This document shows, one piece after another, positions 9,958-18,462 of a DNA stretch of 64,000 bases. Position 1 is the stretch's first letter, and each line of letters starts with the position of its first letter. The stretch lies in the NCBI GenBank assembly GCA_947455215.1, contig CANGNA010000012.1, positions 17,303-81,302 of the forward strand, given 5' to 3'. Origin of the DNA: Chitinophagaceae bacterium (lineage in GTDB: Bacteria > Bacteroidota > Bacteroidia > Chitinophagales > Chitinophagaceae). The notes beneath the pieces are model-generated. The model ran no database searches, was not told where the DNA came from, and saw only the letters and a program-made list of their open reading frames with translations. Both the position numbers and the translations under genes were made by a program.

Positions 9958-11438
9958 TGGAATTACTGCTGAAAAATAAGTGGCTGAGCCTCGCATCGCT
10001 GTCGGTATTGTTTCTTACCGTAGTGCTGTTTACATGGACAGGATATTACTTCCTGCTGGCCATTCCTTTCGGCTACCTATACTTTTTACTGTGCGGGCTT
10101 AACTGGAAGACAGCTTACTGGCTGTTCCTGTTCACCATTCCGTTCTCCATACAATTAAGTTTCGCCGGCGACTCTATGTCGCTTACTCTGCCCGATCAGC
10201 CTATGATGTGGTGCATGCTCGGCATCGTGCTCATCGCCTGGGCACGTAACCCAAAGCTGATGCCGGAGTGGTGGTGGCGCGATAAGATCACCTTCATCAC
10301 TGTATTGCAGTTCCTGTGGCTGGTAGTAGCAGTGTTGTGCTCGCAGATGATCTTCTTCTCCTTCAAATTCCTTTTGGTAAAGACGTGGCTCATTGCCTGC
10401 TACTTCATTTTGCCGGTGCTGATCTTTAAAGAAAAGAGAGACTACATACGCGCGTTCCGCCTGCTGCTGGTATCTACATTGGTAACGGTTATCATCATTC
10501 TGATACACCACGCCATGCTGGGCTTCCGGTTCGATAAGGTGCAGCGTTCGCTGGCATTCCTGGGGCAGAGCCTTTATTATAACCACGTAGATTACTCTTC
10601 GGTTACTTCTATGCTGTTTCCGCTGCTGCTGATAGCGGTACCTTTATCTAAGCATCGCAGCCTGGCCACAAAACTCGGGTTGCTGGTCATCATTCTCATA
10701 TTCATTGCGGGTATCATCTTCGCACAAACGCGTGCCGCATATATAGCGGTGTTCTTTGCGCTGGGTGTGGGCATGGCCATTAGGCTCAGGCTGGTGAATA
10801 TCATTATGCCCACCATCTATGCGCTCATCATACTGCTGTTTTGCTATATGGTGCCCAACAATAAGTACATGGCCTTCAGGCCCGACTATAACAAGACCTA
10901 CATGCACAAAGAGTTCATGGATCACATCATCTCTACCTTCAGGGGTAAAGATATGTCGAGCATGGAGCGCGTGTACCGCTGGATAGCCACCGTAAGGATG
11001 AGCACCGATTACCCTGTTACAGGTGTAGGGCCACGGGCATTCTATTATTATTACAAGCCTTATGCGGTCAGCTCTTTCCAAACCTATGTAAGCCGCAACA
11101 AAGAGCAGTCTACCACGCACAACTATTACCTGTATATGCTGGCCGAGCAAGGCTGGCCCGCCATGCTGCTGTATGCATTGTTAGTGCCCGTTGTTTTTGC
11201 TAAAGCACAAAAGGTATATCATCGTTTCAAAGACAAATTCTATCGCACGGTAACAGTTGGCCTGGCTATGTGTATTGCTGCGGGCTTCATCAACAACTTC
11301 TTCTCCGAACTCATAGAAACCCACAAGGTGGGTGCGCTATTCTACATCCCCGTAGCCCTGCTCATAGTACTTGACAGGAAAAGCAAAGAATTAGAAAAGG
11401 AAGCCTCAACGGCTGATAGTCCGATAGCTGAGTTGTAA
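9957..11438 (+). CDS. O-antigen ligase / Wzy-type polymerase family protein
   Basis: 493 residues and about 11-12 membrane helices. A large periplasmic loop at about residues 305-400 contains MERVYRWIATVRM, TGVGPRAFYYYYKP and, after STTHNYYLYMLAEQG, the next helix. This is the Wzy_C pattern shared by WaaL ligases and Wzy polymerases; sequence alone does not separate the two. The family joins undecaprenyl-linked glycan to lipid A or to another repeat unit in the periplasm, or in some Bacteroidota glycosylates proteins. It starts inside the stop of the Wzz-like gene, which suggests the two work on the same polymer. The last 15 residues are hydrophilic. Confidence 0.85.
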   Translation: MELLLKNKWLSLASLSVLFLTVVLFTWTGYYFLLAIPFGYLYFLLCGLNWKTAYWLFLFTIPFSIQLSFAGDSMSLTLPDQPMMWCMLGIVLIAWARNPKLMPEWWWRDKITFITVLQFLWLVVAVLCSQMIFFSFKFLLVKTWLIACYFILPVLIFKEKRDYIRAFRLLLVSTLVTVIIILIHHAMLGFRFDKVQRSLAFLGQSLYYNHVDYSSVTSMLFPLLLIAVPLSKHRSLATKLGLLVIILIFIAGIIFAQTRAAYIAVFFALGVGMAIRLRLVNIIMPTIYALIILLFCYMVPNNKYMAFRPDYNKTYMHKEFMDHIISTFRGKDMSSMERVYRWIATVRMSTDYPVTGVGPRAFYYYYKPYAVSSFQTYVSRNKEQSTTHNYYLYMLAEQGWPAMLLYALLVPVVFAKAQKVYHRFKDKFYRTVTVGLAMCIAAGFINNFFSELIETHKVGALFYIPVALLIVLDRKSKELEKEASTADSPIAEL

Positions 11439-11504
11439 TTTCCTTTATAGTGGCTGCAGAGGACACGCACTAACAATGAATGGCCTTGCCGTATTAAATA
11501 AGGC

Positions 11505-11535
11505 ATTGAGCTATCGAGCCATTAGGCAATTCAGC
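11505..11535. repeat. Short repeat GCTATCGAGCCATTAG type
   Basis: Sequence around the end of ispG (GAGCTATCGAGCCATTAGG and a shorter CAGCCATTA) resembles the repeated AAGCCATCGAGCCATTAG at 36342-36374. Both lie exactly at the 3' end of a minus-strand gene. Confidence 0.5.
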
Positions 11536-13513
11536 CATTATCCACCCACGCACCGTGTTCCTTCAGCAGGTTGATGAGTTCCTCAACTGCCACCTCGCTC
11601 GGTACATTCTTCTTCATCACTTCCTTGCTCTTGTATAGCGTTATCTTACCTGGTCCGCTGCCTACATAGCCAAAGTCTGCATCTGCCATTTCTCCCGGGC
11701 CATTAACTATACAGCCCATTATAGCGATCTTCACGCCTTTAAGGTGGTTCGTAGCAGCGCGTATCTTGGCAGTGGTCTCTTGTAGGTCGAACAAAGTACG
11801 GCCGCAGCTCGGGCAGCTGATGTATTCTGTTTTGCTGATGCGGGTACGTGTAGCCTGTAATATGGAGAAGGCAGTGTTGTTCAGGAATTGTTCATTGCTT
11901 TTCACCTCCAGGTACGTACGGCCTGTTATTTTGTCGTTCTTTATCCAGCCTATATCGTTAGTAAGCCACACGCCATCACCCATGCCATCCAAAAGAAGTC
12001 CACCTGTGTTAGTGGCAAAAGCTATTAATTGTTCATCAACACTCGGGGCATGACTGTCACCATGTAGTATCACGGGGCAATGAATACCATGTTTCGCTAA
12101 CATGGAAAAGAACTTACGTACATGGCCAAATCCGTTGTCATCTGCGGAGAGCAGCAGTACTACGTTTTTGTTGCTTTTTAATTTCTCCGCCAGGACATTT
12201 CCATAATTTTTCCATGGGGTTATCATTACAAAGTGCATCACATCAGGTTGCTCATTTGCTGCTAAATACTCCTCAGTGACGTATAATGGATGGCATTTCG
12301 TTTTGTCTTCAAGTGCTTTCCATTTTGTATGGTGTACTATTACTTGCAGTGTGCCCGGTAAAGCAAAATCCGGCATCTTGTCGCCGGTATAAACATAATC
12401 TGCGGCTCCATCATTTATATGCCACTTATCAGAAGATTCATCGTATTTATAGCCAATGTCTCTGAAGTTATTAACGTCCAAGTTTTTGGTGTTGCTCAGG
12501 TCGGCCAGTACAACCGGCACATGGCCTCCGCCAATATTCCCAACAGCTTCAGTTGCCCTGCGCTTATAAACGAACGGATTGTATGGCAGCGCCAGTTGTT
12601 CTTCAGGCACAATAAGCCCGCTTTTACGGGTACTATAGCGCTTCACTATATCCTTACACACCGGTATCTCAAATTCAGGGTCTTCTGTCAGCGATACCCG
12701 TATCGTGTCCCCAATGCCATCTTCCAGCAGCGTACCAATGCCTATTGCGCTTTTGATGCGGCCATCTTCACCGTCCCCTGCTTCGGTAACGCCCAGGTGC
12801 AGCGGGTAGCACTCGCCAAATTCTTCATCCATTTTCTGCACCAGCAGCCTGTAGGCTTGTACCATCACTTGCGGGTTGCTGCTCTTCATGCTCAGTATTA
12901 TCTGGTGATAATCCTCATCACGGGCTATGCGCAAAAACTCCATGGCGCTCTCTACCATGCCTATAGGTGTATCTCCATAGCGGCTCATGATACGGTCACT
13001 AAGCGATCCGTGGTTGGTGCCTATACGCATAGCAGTGCCATGCTCTTTGCATATCCTTACCAGTGGGGTAAACCGCTTGCGGATGTGTTCTATCTCCTCT
13101 GCATATGCTGCATCGGTGTATTCAATAAAGTCAAACTTCTTTTTGTCTACATAGTTGCCCGGGTTCACGCGCACCTTTTCTACTATGCGTGCGGCTATCT
13201 CGGCCGCATTCGGCGTAAAGTGTATGTCGGCTATCAGCGGGGTGTCATACCCGCGGGCGCGCACCTCGGCTTTTATATTACGCAGGTTCTCTGCTTCGTT
13301 CTTGCTGGGCGCTGTTATGCGCACCAGCTCTGCACCCGCTTCTATACAGCGTATGGTTTGGGCTACAGTAGCAGCCGTATCCATAGTGTCTGTAGTGGTC
13401 ATGGTCTGTATCCGTATAGGATGGCCATTGCCCAGCAGCAGGTCTCCGATCTTTACTTCGCGGGTTTTCAGTCTTTTATAGTCCGTCAGGGAAGCGCAGT
13501 ATTGTTGAAGCAT
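11531..13513 (-). CDS. ispG: 4-hydroxy-3-methylbut-2-enyl diphosphate synthase (IspG/GcpE), long form
   Basis: Catalyses the reductive opening of methylerythritol cyclodiphosphate to HMBPP, the sixth step of the MEP isoprenoid pathway, using a [4Fe-4S] cluster. At 660 residues it is the three-domain form found in plants and Bacteroidota, with a large insertion (about residues 300-530) between the TIM barrel and the cluster domain; the short bacterial form has about 370. The TIM barrel begins VKIGDLLLGNGHPIRIQTMTTTDT. Cluster cysteines are in ISCPSCGRTLF (about residues 564-570) and IMGCIVNGPGE (about 601). Its start lies only 5 bases from a TAACTTTG promoter element, so the transcript may be nearly leaderless. 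Confidence 0.98.
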   Translation of the reverse strand: MLQQYCASLTDYKRLKTREVKIGDLLLGNGHPIRIQTMTTTDTMDTAATVAQTIRCIEAGAELVRITAPSKNEAENLRNIKAEVRARGYDTPLIADIHFTPNAAEIAARIVEKVRVNPGNYVDKKKFDFIEYTDAAYAEEIEHIRKRFTPLVRICKEHGTAMRIGTNHGSLSDRIMSRYGDTPIGMVESAMEFLRIARDEDYHQIILSMKSSNPQVMVQAYRLLVQKMDEEFGECYPLHLGVTEAGDGEDGRIKSAIGIGTLLEDGIGDTIRVSLTEDPEFEIPVCKDIVKRYSTRKSGLIVPEEQLALPYNPFVYKRRATEAVGNIGGGHVPVVLADLSNTKNLDVNNFRDIGYKYDESSDKWHINDGAADYVYTGDKMPDFALPGTLQVIVHHTKWKALEDKTKCHPLYVTEEYLAANEQPDVMHFVMITPWKNYGNVLAEKLKSNKNVVLLLSADDNGFGHVRKFFSMLAKHGIHCPVILHGDSHAPSVDEQLIAFATNTGGLLLDGMGDGVWLTNDIGWIKNDKITGRTYLEVKSNEQFLNNTAFSILQATRTRISKTEYISCPSCGRTLFDLQETTAKIRAATNHLKGVKIAIMGCIVNGPGEMADADFGYVGSGPGKITLYKSKEVMKKNVPSEVAVEELINLLKEHGAWVDNG

Positions 13514-13517
13514 AGCG

Positions 13518-13525
13518 CAAAGTTA
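13518..13525 (-). promoter_or_regulatory. TAnnTTTG promoter element next to the ispG start
   Basis: On the minus strand TAACTTTG ends 5 bases before the ispG ATG. Transcription usually begins about 5-8 bases after this element, which would put the start at or within a base or two of the ATG. Confidence 0.4.
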
Positions 13526-13621
13526 AACAAATGCACCTCCCCCGCATCGTTGCCGATGTGAAAAAAAGTGAATGCCTGTTGCTTGCCGGCTGCGGTTAAC
13601 AGATGGCCAGTTGCAATGGTA

Positions 13622-13939
13622 TTAATGCAGCATTTTGTTCACAAAATACATGAACGACAGAATGATCATAGAGCCGAATACTGCGCCAATGATATTACAC
13701 TGAACATAGAATTTTCGCTCCGATCGCGATGTGACTTTGGAAAGGAAGAACCGACCATAAACACGGAATAGCTTGTAGTATATTGGTTTCTTCTGTTTTC
13801 TTTTTACATAGTTGTTATAGTGCGTCCGCATAATAACGATGTACGCAATATTGGAAAAGGTGAATACGATTATAGTGACCAGGTTCGGCACAAACTTCGG
13901 CAACTCACGCAATCCTTGCAGCAGGTTATGTAAACTCAT
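13622..13939 (-). CDS. Small membrane protein, unknown
   Basis: 105 residues that I do not recognise. Two hydrophobic segments are visible, at about residues 17-37 (FVPNLVTIIVFTFSNIAYIVI) and 84-103 (NIIGAVFGSMIILSFMYFV), separated by a basic, tyrosine-rich loop (NNYVKRKQKKPIYYKLF) that should be cytoplasmic. It stands alone between ispG and the TPR membrane protein, both also on the minus strand. There is no competing frame with better coding character here. Moderate confidence that it is a real gene. Confidence 0.6.
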   Translation of the reverse strand: MSLHNLLQGLRELPKFVPNLVTIIVFTFSNIAYIVIMRTHYNNYVKRKQKKPIYYKLFRVYGRFFLSKVTSRSERKFYVQCNIIGAVFGSMIILSFMYFVNKMLH

Positions 13940-14049
13940 AAAGTGTTAAAACTTTCGGGTAATAAAGCGATGTGTGACGAAAGTATTTACTACTAGCCAA
14001 TATACCCACTAACATATTGTTATTCACTTTATGATATGGGTTATATTTA

Positions 14050-15933
14050 TTATTTGCTTGCAGCGCTATTTGCATTATTTAATTCGATGGTGGCTGTGTT
14101 GATACTCTGTTGCGCCAATATGTAGTCTGGTTTTAGCCGCAACGCAGTCTTCCACATCTCTATTGCTTCTGGTAGTCTCTTATGGAAGTAAAAGTTCACA
14201 CCCACGTTGTAAAAGGTTTCGTGGATATTAGCGTAGTTGGGGTACATCTGTATCACTTTCTCCAGGTTCACCCTGGCACTATCGGGCTGGTCCATAAAGA
14301 AATAGCACAGCCCCTTGTTCAGATAGCCTATCACAAAGGTCTTGTGTATGTCTGTGGCCTTTATATAATAAGGCAGCGCTTGCGCAGCAAACATCCGTTT
14401 CTTGGTGCTATCTGTCTGCGATTCCGCCTGGTGCAGGTAGTAGAAACCTACGTTCGAGTTCACAAGCGCGCTGTTGGGCGATGTTTTGATGTCGGTAAGA
14501 AAAAGGGAGTAATCGTTTTTCCAGGCACTGTTGCGCGGTATGGCTATAAGGCAATATACCAGTGCTATGCCTCCTGCTACGCCGGCGGCTACTATCGCTC
14601 GGTTTTGCGCCGCTATTTTTTGTGCGCCTTCATAAAGCAGGTAGGCTATAATAACAGCAAACCCCACAGATGAGTGATACGCCAGGCGTTCACCCATTGT
14701 TGCTCCTATATTAAAAAGGAAATTATTGATGAGCAGCAAATGGAAGAGATAGAAGGCCAATCCGAAACAAATGATCCTGTTCCGCTTAAAGAAATAAACT
14801 ATACCCCCAACTATGCCTGCATGCACCAGTAGCGATATCCATACCATTGGATGGCCAAACGATTTGTAGGGAATAGTGTTGTAAGAATAATCGCTGGAAA
14901 GCGGGTAGGGCACAAGCAGTAATTTCAGGTAGTTGAGCGATGTAGCTATTTGTGTGGCCAGCTTCTCTGCGGGCGACGCAAAGGCATATGGGTTATTAAG
15001 TATGTCAGCATCAGAAGCGGGATTGGACTCTGCTGCCACCTGTAGCCTGAGCAAACCGTATATGCCTATCACAATAAGGTAAGGCAGGAATGATTTGATG
15101 CTCTGTACAGGCGTCTGCTTGTCGAACAAAACAAATGCTAATGGCAGCAATAACACCGTAGCTATAGCATATTCCTTAGATAGGAAGGCCAGCAAAAAGC
15201 AAAGCATGCTCAAGGCCAGGGAAGTTATCTTTTTATCTGCCCGGTATCTGAACGCAGTAACGAACGTAAGGCAGATGAACAACAGCGATAATATCTCGTC
15301 GCGGCTTTTCACATTGGCCACCACTTCTGTGTGTAGCGGGTGTGCCGTAAATATCAGGGTAGCAATAAATGCCGCTACCGGCGTTGATCTGAATATTATG
15401 GTTCGCAAAAAGTAGAGCAGTACCACCACTGCGAGCGCATATAGTAGTGTATTCACTACATGGCGCACCCGCATATCGTGTAATAGCTTTTGTTCAGATT
15501 TCGATTGCATCTCGAACGTCACATTGCCATTGCTTACAGAATCAGTGCCCAGTAGTTGCTGTTCTATGGCAAAGGTGATGATGGATAGTGGCCTGTAGCG
15601 CCCGCCCGATAGTTGGTTCGATGAGTTCTGCTGGCGATAGTAGCTGTCAAATGCATCCTTGGTCAGTATGTCTTTTATACCGGCAAACCCTTCCCACACA
15701 TATTCATTCTTTACTATTACTATAGTGTCATCCAGGGCAAACTCGTGCTGCCAGGTATTAGCATACATAACAATAGCCAGTAGCGCCACAATTATTGCCT
15801 GGAATCTGAACGATAGCCAGCCTGTACCGTTTTGTTCAGGTAAAGCGCTTGGCTTTGTGTCTGCAATTGTTGTTTTGAGCTCCTGGTGCACCTGTGGTGT
15901 GCTATTGCCTGCTTTTTTGTTTTTCTTTGCCAT
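14050..15933 (-). CDS. Multi-pass membrane protein with C-terminal TPRs, TMTC/GT39-like
   Basis: 627 residues. After a hydrophilic 45-residue N-terminus there are about 10 membrane helices to about residue 440, then tetratricopeptide-like repeats to the end (YYIKATDIHKTFVIGYLNKGLCYFF, EAIEMWKTALRLKPDYILAQ). The segment IFTAHPLHTEVVANVKSRDEILSLLF closely resembles the HPxHTE...R.(D/E) signature of TMTC-type proteins, whose eukaryotic members are O-mannosyltransferases of the GT-C fold. The acidic pair in FALDDTIVIVKNEYVWEG near residue 70 is where GT-C enzymes carry a catalytic Asp. A glycosyltransferase acting at the outer face of the inner membrane is the likely role. Acceptor and sugar donor are unknown. 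Confidence 0.75.
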   Translation of the reverse strand: MAKKNKKAGNSTPQVHQELKTTIADTKPSALPEQNGTGWLSFRFQAIIVALLAIVMYANTWQHEFALDDTIVIVKNEYVWEGFAGIKDILTKDAFDSYYRQQNSSNQLSGGRYRPLSIITFAIEQQLLGTDSVSNGNVTFEMQSKSEQKLLHDMRVRHVVNTLLYALAVVVLLYFLRTIIFRSTPVAAFIATLIFTAHPLHTEVVANVKSRDEILSLLFICLTFVTAFRYRADKKITSLALSMLCFLLAFLSKEYAIATVLLLPLAFVLFDKQTPVQSIKSFLPYLIVIGIYGLLRLQVAAESNPASDADILNNPYAFASPAEKLATQIATSLNYLKLLLVPYPLSSDYSYNTIPYKSFGHPMVWISLLVHAGIVGGIVYFFKRNRIICFGLAFYLFHLLLINNFLFNIGATMGERLAYHSSVGFAVIIAYLLYEGAQKIAAQNRAIVAAGVAGGIALVYCLIAIPRNSAWKNDYSLFLTDIKTSPNSALVNSNVGFYYLHQAESQTDSTKKRMFAAQALPYYIKATDIHKTFVIGYLNKGLCYFFMDQPDSARVNLEKVIQMYPNYANIHETFYNVGVNFYFHKRLPEAIEMWKTALRLKPDYILAQQSINTATIELNNANSAASK

Positions 15934-16041
15934 GAAACAGTAACCTGTTTGCGTATAATAAAAGATACTTGGCTTAAAAATACAAAATGCAGGTATATAA
16001 TCACTTGATAAATTACCAGCCGGGCTATCGTCACCCTCTGT

Positions 16042-18165
16042 TTACCTCAGCAACGTTACATTGCCCGATCGTTTCAGGTGGCTGCCATCTTTAAAACCAG
16101 CCTCTATAGTATACACAAAAACACCCATGGGCTGTAGTTCTCCGTTAAACCGGCCATCCCATCCTCCGCCATCCAGGGAGGTTGTTGTAAATATTTCCTG
16201 TCCCCACCTGTTATAGATGGTCATATGGAAATCCGTCAGTCCCATGCTTAGTGCTTGCCTTGGGAAAAAGTAGTCATTGATACCGTCTCCATTCGGTGTG
16301 AAAACATTAGGAATGGCAGCAAAACAATCGGGGCCTATGTTTATGGTGTCGCTGGCCTGGCAGCCGTCAGCCGTAACTGTCGCATAGTATATCCCGGGGG
16401 CGTCAATACCTATACTATTGGTGGTTGCACCGGTATTCCAGAGCCATGTTGCAGCCGATGGTGCCCCACCGTAGGTGTCGTGCAGTACAATAGCAGTATT
16501 GCCGGGGCATATGGTCGTATCTGCTCCCAGGTAAATGAACGGCGAAGCATATACGCGTATCGTTTTTATGGCAGGCAGCCCGCAGCCACCGAACGTAGGG
16601 CCGGCAACAATATTATATATACCGGCATTGGCCCATGCGTGTATCACAGACAGAGGGCCGGTAACGGTGTCGTTGGGACCAAAGCTCCAGAATATTTGCT
16701 GTTGGTGGGCGTTTTTTATCGAAAATCTATAGTACGTGCCCGTGCAGAATACACTGTCGCCGGCAATAGTGCCCAGGCTAAAAAGATTCATCCCGGCCGT
16801 CACCGTTCGTATAGTTGGCAGGCAACCTGCATTGGGGTAAATGGCAGATAGCGTATACACAGTGGCTACACCAGGGGTGGCAACCGGCTGTAACACGGTC
16901 GATGAGTTCAGGCTGGCAGCCGGTGCCCAGCTATACGATAGACCGGCGGCGCCTGTTGCCCGTATGGTAAACGCCTGGCCCGGACATACCAGTGTATCTG
17001 GGGTCAATATCTTTACAGCGGGTGTGTCCAGCACAGTGATGGTCAGGTCGTCAGCATTACCGCATGGCGTTACTATGTGAACACCCAGGCTCACAGGGCC
17101 GTTGACCGTTGTTGCAAGCCCCTGCACGTCGAAAGATACAGAGGTGTTGCCTGCCGGTAATACCAGCGAAGAGGGTAGGGTATTTACATCCACGTTCTGA
17201 ACCGCAGTGCCGCTATAGGTAAGGTATACCGTGTTGGGTAACGGGCTCACGTGGTCGGCTACTATTGTTACCGTAGCGGGAGAGCAGCCTTTTACTATAG
17301 AGTGTTGCACGCCATTGATCGTTGTCCCGATAGAGTCCGTAAGCGAAAACCGGAAAGAATTAGAGGCAAGGCTGCCCTTCTCCAGGAAAACGCCGGAATC
17401 GTATTGCCAGTTGCCTGCATCTACTATAGATAGTTTTAAGTGGTATTGCTGGCAAGGCGTTACCGCATGAAATGCCTTTAGCTTAGCTGTATAGCCCCGG
17501 TAGGCAAGATCTGCGCCACCCGCATTATTTACGTAATAAGAAGTAAAGGGCGAGCCCGGGCCCATAGAGGTGCAATTGGCTATATTGGCACTTGGCACTG
17601 TGCCGGGTGTGCCGCTATTGATCGTGTTGATCTCCACAGGGATGGTAGTGCCGGGCACCAGTGCCATATTATTGGTTCCCGCAATGCCGGGGCCGGATAT
17701 AAAGAACGCAAACACATCGGTGAAATCGCTGCATACAGCCTGCCTGTACTCTTCCGACCCGAATTGATAGTTGAAAGCAATGGTATCACCCGACGGTATA
17801 AGGTCAAATTCCAGTATACATGCATCGTAAGTGTTGGCGCCTGCCGGCAGATAGGGTGCCATATCCGGATCGCCGGGCGCACTGTTATTAAAGTTCACCA
17901 GTGGTGGCTCAGCACCGGCCGCAGCCGCAGCGTGCCCCGTGGTCAGTAAAATGCCGTTGTTGATGTTTAAGGTAGTACCGGTATAGGTAAAGGTGCCGTT
18001 GGCTGCTGCCGGGCATGTCAATACAGGGTTAAGTATGGTTACTCCGCCGCCCGCCAGCGCACCTGCCAGGGTTGCGGCACTTTGTCCCGGCGTTACGGTC
18101 AGCTGGCCGTACGATGCGGTAACAATGAATACAAACAATACAAATAAACCTGATAATCGATACAT
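16042..18165 (-). CDS. Choice-of-anchor L / gliding-motility type B secreted protein
   Basis: 707 residues from the ATG whose first base is 18165, chosen because MYRLSGLFVLFVFIVTASYGQ is a clean signal peptide; in-frame ATGs at 18207 and 18183 would spoil it. Residues 25-260 match the choice-of-anchor L domain (VTPGQSAATLAGALAGGGV, GILLTTGHA, LEFDLIPSGDTIAFNYQFGSEEY). A PKD-like region follows (WSFGPNDTVTGP). The end is a type B sorting domain (FTPNGDGINDYF, IYNRWGQEIF, GWDGRFNGE, SGNVTLLR), very similar to that of the protein at 187-3702, including the preceding LGADTTIC...WLWNTGATT segment. It should be exported by the type IX system and exposed at the surface. Adhesion or motility is inferred. 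Confidence 0.88.
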   Translation of the reverse strand: MYRLSGLFVLFVFIVTASYGQLTVTPGQSAATLAGALAGGGVTILNPVLTCPAAANGTFTYTGTTLNINNGILLTTGHAAAAAGAEPPLVNFNNSAPGDPDMAPYLPAGANTYDACILEFDLIPSGDTIAFNYQFGSEEYRQAVCSDFTDVFAFFISGPGIAGTNNMALVPGTTIPVEINTINSGTPGTVPSANIANCTSMGPGSPFTSYYVNNAGGADLAYRGYTAKLKAFHAVTPCQQYHLKLSIVDAGNWQYDSGVFLEKGSLASNSFRFSLTDSIGTTINGVQHSIVKGCSPATVTIVADHVSPLPNTVYLTYSGTAVQNVDVNTLPSSLVLPAGNTSVSFDVQGLATTVNGPVSLGVHIVTPCGNADDLTITVLDTPAVKILTPDTLVCPGQAFTIRATGAAGLSYSWAPAASLNSSTVLQPVATPGVATVYTLSAIYPNAGCLPTIRTVTAGMNLFSLGTIAGDSVFCTGTYYRFSIKNAHQQQIFWSFGPNDTVTGPLSVIHAWANAGIYNIVAGPTFGGCGLPAIKTIRVYASPFIYLGADTTICPGNTAIVLHDTYGGAPSAATWLWNTGATTNSIGIDAPGIYYATVTADGCQASDTINIGPDCFAAIPNVFTPNGDGINDYFFPRQALSMGLTDFHMTIYNRWGQEIFTTTSLDGGGWDGRFNGELQPMGVFVYTIEAGFKDGSHLKRSGNVTLLR

Positions 18166-18462
18166 AACGGTACTTCGGTACATTGAACTGTGCAAATTAC
18201 AACGCAACCTGTCCTTATATATTAGCGCAATATTATTTTTATTAAAACACTGTTAATCATTTTAATATATTCATGCAGATAGTTTGTAATGGATATTAGG
18301 TTTACTTGTCCTTGAAAATTACGTGCCGGAAAGGCCGTATTTTGGAGGGTTAGATCGGTAAATTCTCTCACCTTGGATATTGTTTTTCCTTAATCGGTTG
18401 TTAAACCGGGGTCTCTTTTCACATTTGGGGAAAAAAACTTCTTACTATTGTGTCGAATTAAT
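18166..18462. other. Divergent intergenic region
   Basis: About 300 bases between two divergently transcribed genes, AT-rich and presumably carrying both promoters. I see no repeat of the families found elsewhere and no clear TAnnTTTG with a matched TTG. Confidence 0.4.

Noticed and set aside
12419..13561. A 380-codon plus-strand frame opposite ispG
   Set aside because: It is antisense to a complete, well-conserved ispG and shows no family character.
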